Origin: Miscanthus floridulus
Lineage: Eukaryota > Streptophyta > Magnoliopsida > Poales > Poaceae
Reading direction: 5' to 3'
Length of the DNA stretch: 64,000 nt
NCBI RefSeq assembly: GCF_019320115.1
Contig: NC_089588.1
Span: 114,548,123-114,612,122, forward strand
Shown: positions 57,301-64,000 of the stretch, piece by piece
How positions within the stretch are numbered: the stretch's first letter is position 1
Layout: the number at the start of each line of letters is the position of its first letter
Position numbers and translations under genes: made by a program
Notes under the pieces: generated by a model
Database searches by the model: none
What the model was told of the DNA's origin: nothing
What the model saw: the letters and a program-made list of their open reading frames with translations, nothing else

Positions 57301-60300
57301 CCTCACCACATTTAGCTTATACCAACATGCAACAAAAGCATCACAAGAACATTCCTATGTTTATTTGCCACTAAGCTCTCGTTAGCTTTTATATATTAAA
57401 ACCTATATATTATTTTTAGGTGGTGTTGCAAACATATAGTTTGGAGCTCAGATTTTTATGAATGAAAGATGTTATCAAAACATGACTATTTTATAAATAT
57501 TACATGCTCAGGTTTTACAAATTAATTACTATAATAAAAACAAGTTGTTATTGTAATAAAGCATGTGAGAGCAAGATAAATCTAAAACACACTATTTTCT
57601 ACAAAACACATAGCCATATTATGTATTAACATGACATAACAACATCGTACCAAGGCAATGGAACAACGTTTTCTATTTTTACATCTTTATTTCAATTATA
57701 AATCATTTAAAACCATTTATCAAGCACTAAGCAAGTTAAATTAATTACTCAATCATATTGTATTCAATGAACCTAAAATTTTTATCACAGCACACATATG
57801 ACATCACTATCCTACCATAAAAATTTCATAGCAATAGGAGCACCACAACTTTAGATATGAATTTATTCCTAGAAAACCCTAATTTACAAAATAAATAAAA
57901 ACAACAGAAACTTTCATATTATGACTTTACTGTGTAGATCTACTCATAAGGATTCCAAAACATCTTCATTTGCTATTTTATGATTTTTCTATGATTTACT
58001 ATGATTTTCCAAAGTTTAGCTAATTTAGATTCATATAAGAAAAAGAAAAGGAAAAACACTTTTGCATCTGGAACCCTAGAGATTTCACAAATCAACTAAG
58101 CCCAGATCTGCAAAACCTTTCTCTCTAGTCATTAAGCATCAAGAACCCTGGAAAGAGCTTCTAATTCATTTTTCTCCATTCTTCTTCCTAGAGCCGCACA
58201 GAGAGTAGAAGATGGATGGGGAAACGGCAACGACGGCCGAGGGAGGGTGTCGTGGCCTTGTAGCGGCTAGCCACGGCCGTGCTTCGCCCTGGCTTGGCCT
58301 GTAGGTTGTCGGCCACGGAGGCAGGTGGCCTGGTAAAAGGTCCTTGTTTGGTTTTGGTAATTGAGTGATAACCTAGGTGGACTAATTGTATTTATGTAAG
58401 ATACATAGGTGATTAGTCCATAGGTACATGTGTGTGAGCAACATATGCATGGAGGTTGAAATGGCTTGGAGATGTTGCAAAGCTCACACATGTGATGATG
58501 AAGGAGCTTATTGCACATGAGACATGACATTAAGTCATGTGATCAAGGTGGAGAAGATCGAGACAAGACTTGGCTTGACAGACCGGTAGCAAGAGTGAAG
58601 GGTAAGTTGGAGGCTTTGGAGTGATGGACCGTGTGGCGGTGAAGCTTGAGCAAGACTTGGCACCAATGGACGAAGGCAACGGTAAATTCATAGCCTACCA
58701 CTATTGTTTAAATAATTAGTTGATCTAGTGGTTAGTATATGAATTTTTTCATGAGCTAGTGAACCCAAGTACTTGATTTAATTTGGATTGCTAACAAGTG
58801 ACAAGTACAACATTGGCAAGATAACCCTTGTAAGAGGTGTGAAGAAGCTTGTCATTGGTTCAAATCGGACTTAAAAGCTTAGGTAAATCAATTTAATTTA
58901 AGTCAACCATAGAAGCTCATGATAATGATAAGAGTACAAGCACAAGACAATAATGTAAATGGATATCTAGTTTGTTTGTTTCAAGAGATATGCATTTTTC
59001 TTTAAAGAGTACAAAATTTGCCAGAAAAATGACAATTATTGGATTTATTTGGAGTCACTTTGATTGAAAGGTCCTCAAGTTGAAAACATGTTTATAAGTA
59101 ATTGAGGCACCTAAGTTTGGTTTTGAAATGATCTAAAAGCATGACAAGCAAAGAGTACAAGGCAATTTGATTGAGGAGTGAACTCTACACACATTTGGTA
59201 CTCAAATTGGAAGATCAAGATCAAACTCAAGATGAAGTTTAAGTTCTAGTGACTATTGAAAATTATTTGGTAGAAAGAAAAGGACTTAAACAAGAAGAAA
59301 GAAAAAGACTTAACGAATAAAGGTTACTCATCAAGTCAAGTCCATCACTTGGATCAATCAATGAAGTTATTTCAAGTGAGTGTCAAGATTGGTTCATGGA
59401 GAGAGGTTACTTCTCCCTAGTGTAGGGGCTTGCCGCCTAGTAGTAGGTAAATCAAGTGTGGTACTTGGAAGGCTAACATGGAAGTAGTGAACCGAGGGAT
59501 ATTTGAGATGCCTAGTTGAAGAAATCAAAAGGGTTGATCAAGAAAAGCAAGCAACACCCAAAAGAGAGCTAATCATGATATTTTAAGTGGTATTCTCACA
59601 TTGATGCTCTCATGCAAGCATTGATCAAAAGATGAAGCAAGCTAACCACAACAAGATAGTGCACTTCATCATATTAGTGGTTATCAAATCATATGGGTGA
59701 AGAATGGAATTTAAAATGGTATCTATTGGTCTTCACTAAGCTTATAATTGGACTTCACATTGCTATTGGAGAAATGAATTGGAATCTATGTGACTATTCT
59801 CTACTCCAACATAGCAAAGGTATCATTATAATGTGCATGATCATTTCATCCCTTACTAGTATGTGATTATTGCATATAGTACATAGGATCATGCATAACA
59901 AATGAAATATTTAAATTCATAGCCCACCACTATTGTTTGAATGATTAGTTGATCTAGTGGTTAGTATATGAATTTGTTCATGAGCTAGTGAACCCAAGTA
60001 CTTGATTTAATTTGGATTGCTAACAAGTGACAAGTACACCATTGGCAAGATAACCCTTATAAGAGGTGTGAAGAAGCTTGTCATTGGTTCAAATCAGACT
60101 TGAAAGCTTAAGCAAATCAATTTAATTCAAGTCAACCATAAAAGCTCATGATAATGATAAGAGTACAAGCACAAGATAACAATACAAATGGATATCTAGT
60201 TTATTTGTTTTAAGAGGTGTCTAGACTCAAGTATTTTATCAAGAATTCACAAGTGATGTCTAGATCAACTCACAAGTGATATCCTATAAGTGGTACTCAT

Positions 60301-62935
60301 AAAGATAGCAAATGTTCAAGAAATGGTCAAAATTGAAAAATCCAACAAGTGATTCCATGGTAGCAAATTCTTTCAAGTGGTATCACATCTACACGTGGTA
60401 TCAATCATGCAATACGATGGTTCCACAAGTGATCCTCAACTTTAAGTGATCATCAAATGAAGAATGAATCCCTCACCTACAAGAGTTCAAGTTTAGCAAA
60501 TGGATAACCCATGATATGACATAGGGGGAGGTGTCCCACAAATTAGATGGGGGCTATAAATAGAAGGTGGTTTCGGCCATAGCCGTTGCTGAGCACATTG
60601 GGAGACTTTGTGTCCATGCTTGAGAGTGCTCATGAGCCCTCCAACTCACATATGCTTGATAGTGATCACTCGATTGTGTGAGAGAGCGACTCTAGTGCGA
60701 TTGCATCGTGAGGTTACATCGAGTGGCACTAGGTGAGCGAGTTACAAGCCGATGGTGCTGGTTACTCTTGGAGGTTGCCATCTCCTAGACGGCTTGGTGG
60801 TGGTCTCCGTCGAAGCCCGCAAGAAGCTTGTGCGGTGCTCTAGAGAAGAGCTTTGTGAGGGGCATTGTGCTCGCCCCATGGAAGCCATGAAGAGCAACTC
60901 TAGTTGAGTGTGTCATTGAGCTACCCTCACTTTCGGGGTAGGTTCGTGCGGTGCCCGATGTGCGAGCTTGGCGAGTGATGCCAATTAGCCATCGATCCAC
61001 CAAGTGAGCGGTCGACACAACGGGGACGTAGCGTGTTGGCAAGCATGTGAACCTCGAGAGAAAATCACTGTGTCAACATTGTTCTTCCCATTGGTTTGCA
61101 ATCCTCTTACACAAGCTTGTAATTACCTTTATATACATTGTGCTTGTGTGGTTGCTCTTGTAATTAGTTAGCTTGTGTAGCTCACTAGTCACCTTTTTGC
61201 TTGTATAGCATAGAAGTAGCTCCCTTGCGTGGCTAACTTGGTTTGTGTAACTTTGTTAGTCGCATTACTTAGTTTGTGTAGCTAAGTATTTGCGCTCTTT
61301 GATTTGGCATTGGTTGCCTTGTTATTGAGCATTGCTAGTGAGCTTAAGAGCTTTATGCATTTGCTTACTAGAATTGTGTAGGAGCTCCCCGGTGTGCAAA
61401 ATACTAGTGGCATAGGTTTATGTGACCTTGCTCCTAGAATTGGATAGGTGAGCTCTAGCTAGCCCGACACCTTTGTTGCCTAATTAGGATCTTTGTAAGG
61501 TGCTTGTGAACTTTGATAGAGGGGTGTAGTCTTGGCTAGACCGACTGTTTTAATTCCGCATTTGTTTCGATTAGCTAGCGTGGTTAAATCTAGAAACAAC
61601 TATTCACCCCCCCTCTAGTTGCCTTTTTGACCCTACACCCGGCCATGGCAGCAGCAGACAGCGGGAGCCGCGTACTCGGCTCGGGCTTGGGCCGCGGGCA
61701 CGAGCGCAGGGTGCTGGAGTGGGAGGCAGGCTCGGAGGCGGTGCGGCTGGTAGGGCGACAAGGATGGGAAAGGGTGCGTCAACGGTAGCTCAGAATTGCT
61801 CTAGCGAGCTGAAGTCAGAGCAAGAGGGAGCAAGAAAGAGCGAGAGGGAGAGAGCAGAGGGCGCTAGCTTCTCCACATCGACGAGCATGGGCAAGGTGGT
61901 GGTCATGTGAACAAGCATGAGGACCATGTGGCAATGATTCAATCAACCAATTGCTCCTTGTTATAGAGCTACATGATTAAAGGTGTTTGTCCAAATCAAA
62001 ATGATTTGTGAGATATTAATTCTTAAAGAAGGCTACTTCCAAACTGAAATCACGATTCAGAAATTCAGGTTAAGTCCACGAAGTTCAGTGAAACTAGCAG
62101 TTTTGGGAACTGAATTTGGTGGTCCAAACGTGCTCCAAATGCGACGAGACTTATTTTGTTGTTTCCTTCACAAAGGGTACTTCAACTCATATTAAGGAAT
62201 TAAATTGAGTTACCATACAATTTTGCAAGAGAAAATATCGCAAACATGTCAACTCACTGCTGCTGATCAGGGACTTAGAAAGATTTCTGAGAGCGTAAAA
62301 GAGCACTGCATTCAAACTTGAGGTCACTGTTTAACCAGGTTGGAGGCCATTTTAGCTCTTGGTCCAAAAACAAAGTTTGAAGAACTCCACCTAAACTATA
62401 ACTTTCCTTTAAGGTCAAACCTCAGCATAGGTACAGAAGCTATTGTTTTACCTAGGTCAAAGCAGGATCATGATAAACCCTGACATTTTCTTGGCCCTTG
62501 ATCAACATGAACCTTTCATGACTTTTGTTGTAGAGTTCAATTAGATTTATTTGGGCAAGGTAGCAAGGTTTGGTCGACATCCCATGTTCCCATTCACCTG
62601 ATGAAGCAATTCAAGAAAGGTTATAACTTATCATTTCATGTGACTTCTTGGCTCCACACTTCATGAAACTTTTTCAATAGTCAATATAGATGGAAATAGA
62701 TGTGAGGCACATGAAAGGGGCACCTTCAACATTACTCAAGCCCATATTTGAAAAGGGTCAACATGTAAGCAAGGTGTATTGTCCAAGTTCAAGTTGGGAC
62801 TCAATTTCATAGATTTGACCTCAACACTTCCATCACCACTTCAAAAATTTTAGACTAGAGCTCTCAATCATCACTTGACATAGCTTACTTGAGTCCAAAC
62901 TCGTTTAACTCGTGACTAACACCTGGGGTGTTATA
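54365..62935 (-). mobile_element. Solo LTR F, second copy
   Basis: Same ends and same AAACG duplication (54360-54364 and 62936-62940) as 35647-44219. The identical position of the nested LTR shows it was copied as part of the larger unit, not inserted independently. Confidence 0.8.
58334..61637 (+). mobile_element. SIRE-like solo LTR, second copy
   Basis: It is 3304 bases, exactly as in copy one, with the same internal direct repeat (about 58685 and 59915). Flanks are CCTGG (58329-58333) and CCCGG (61638-61642). Its first base pair reads TA where copy one has TG. Confidence 0.85.
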
Positions 62936-63670
62936 AAACGTACGCTTGCAACATCTTCTTGCTGCTTGGGCGAATGGAGACTCGTTGACGGGGAGCTCGA
63001 CGCTGGCACGAAGCTCGTTGCTACGGAGGCCACCGGTGCAGAGCTCATCGGCGGCACAGATCTCAGTGGCGCAGAGCTCGTCGGCAACACGGTGCTCTCC
63101 GGCGGCAGCGCGTGGAGCTAAGCGGCGGCACGAAGCTTACTGGCGGTGTACGGAGGGCAGGTGGGGTATGGCCATGACACGCGCGAACCGTGTGGCTGCA
63201 CCAGTTCGAGATGGGGAGGTGCACAAGCTCCATGACATCCTTCATCTTGCTCTTGCTTTGTATGGAGAGGCAGAGAAGAGAGAGACACGAGATGGAAACA
63301 ACGAGGATAAGTCTAAGTGGTCATGTGACGGGAGTATCAGATATTTATGTGGTAGATACAGTACGTGGACAACGTGCCTTGCCTCCGGCGTCTGGACGCC
63401 CTAATCAGCATTACCGAAATTGGAATGGAGAGCGTGACGGGAGTAGTTGCCAAGTCAGGAAAGCCTAGCATGCCTATCACCTTTCGAACCATGACCATGA
63501 CAGATTAATACATAACGCCAGGCCGACTGCCCACCACCACATCTATCTATTAAAATCAGCAGCGGTGGCGGTGGCGGCGGCGGCCTTCAGGCCTTGCTCT
63601 CCTGTGCACAACTGGAACTGTGAGGTCATCTGCTGGTTGCCATCCTGCACGATGGACACACCACCATAGA

Positions 63671-64000
63671 TTTAAATAGCCGGCTATAGCGGCGCTATAG
63701 CACCGCTATAGCAGCTGGAGAGAGCCAACACTACGCTATTGTTCTTTTTGCCGCTACATGAGCTAAGGCCGCTAAATCGTGCTTTAGCGCCGCTAAGTTG
63801 CATAGCTTTAGCTTTAAAATAGCGCCGTTATTTCAATTTCAGCTACAACGGCGACAATCTAGCTATAATCTACGTATCTTTTGATGCTAATTTGGTCTTT
63901 TGGAAAATTGAACGCTTGAGTTTCATGAATCATGCTATAATATCATATTAAGTAATATTCCCAAGACTCTTGGAATCTAGGAAACATATTTGTGCCCATA
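63671..64000. mobile_element. hAT-like MITE, second copy, cut by the window end
   Basis: Repeats 44955-45285 with a few substitutions. Confidence 0.75.

Larger units (their letters stand above)
53702..64000. repeat. Second copy of the 18.72-kb unit, truncated by the window end
   Basis: It repeats 34979 to about 45284 in the same order and orientation: element D LTR end (53702-53890), repeat array, solo LTR F, nested SIRE-like LTR, Mutator-like right end (63416, duplication AAATTGGAA 63417-63425) and hAT-like MITE. Scattered substitutions and a few indels of 1-5 bases separate the copies. The glycosyltransferase and CACTA equivalents would lie beyond the window. Confidence 0.93.

Noticed and set aside
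34979..64000. The two 10-kb copies as the LTRs of one giant retrotransposon
   Set aside because: The repeat begins in the middle of element D's LTR and in the middle of a transposase gene, without TG/CA ends, primer site or purine tract. A segmental duplication explains it better.

Overview
The window looks like plant nuclear DNA from a grass, probably a panicoid (sugarcane, sorghum or Miscanthus type). The reasons are split genes with GT-AG introns, GC-rich single-exon genes, the 'TTTGCCGAGTGC' subterminal repeats of grass CACTA transposons, Stowaway-type and hAT-type MITEs, and large Tat, Tekay/Del-like and SIRE-like LTR retrotransposons. No bacterial, viral or CRISPR signal was seen. The species is not determined.

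Layout. (1) 1-3.8 kb: the 3' six exons of an F-box/leucine-rich-repeat gene of the FBL4 type (F-box exon lies upstream). (2) 4.17-4.97 kb: an apparently intact single-exon gene of unknown function with its own TATA box. (3) 5.86-6.09 kb: a decayed Stowaway-like MITE. (4) 6.26-44.70 kb: a nest of transposons. The outermost layer looks like a non-autonomous Mutator-like element (9-bp near-matching target duplication). Inside it is a minus-strand, almost empty LTR element D (6338-35167, target duplication CCTGG/CCTAG). Inside D is a plus-strand Tekay/Del-like Ty3/gypsy element A. Inside A are a truncated Tat element B (about 13.89-20.46 kb) and a structurally complete Tat element C (20966-33154, 1794-bp LTRs, target duplication TATTC). 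The right arm of the Mutator-like element holds a minus-strand 5.3-kb solo LTR F (35647-44219), itself split by a 3.3-kb SIRE-like solo LTR (39615-42918). (5) 44.95-45.42 kb: a hAT-like MITE. (6) 45.46-46.84 kb: a UGT89-like glycosyltransferase pseudogene. (7) 48.55-53.70 kb: a CACTA transposon with its 5' terminus, hairpins and a decayed TNPD-type transposase. (8) 53.70-64.00 kb: a second copy of everything from 34979 onward, in the same orientation, about 1-2% divergent by eye. This is an 18.72-kb tandem duplication, or two haplotypes joined by the assembler, running off the window.

All transposon proteins are broken, mostly by in-frame stops rather than indels. In element A pol eight of ten stops are TAG where Gln (CAG) or Trp (TGG) is expected, which fits decay by methyl-cytosine deamination. 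Only the FBL4-like gene and the 242-residue gene look functional. The most unusual item is in element C: between pol and the 3' LTR it carries an antisense gene with its own TATA box and an intron. Its first exon resembles the gag N-terminus of the neighbouring element B.
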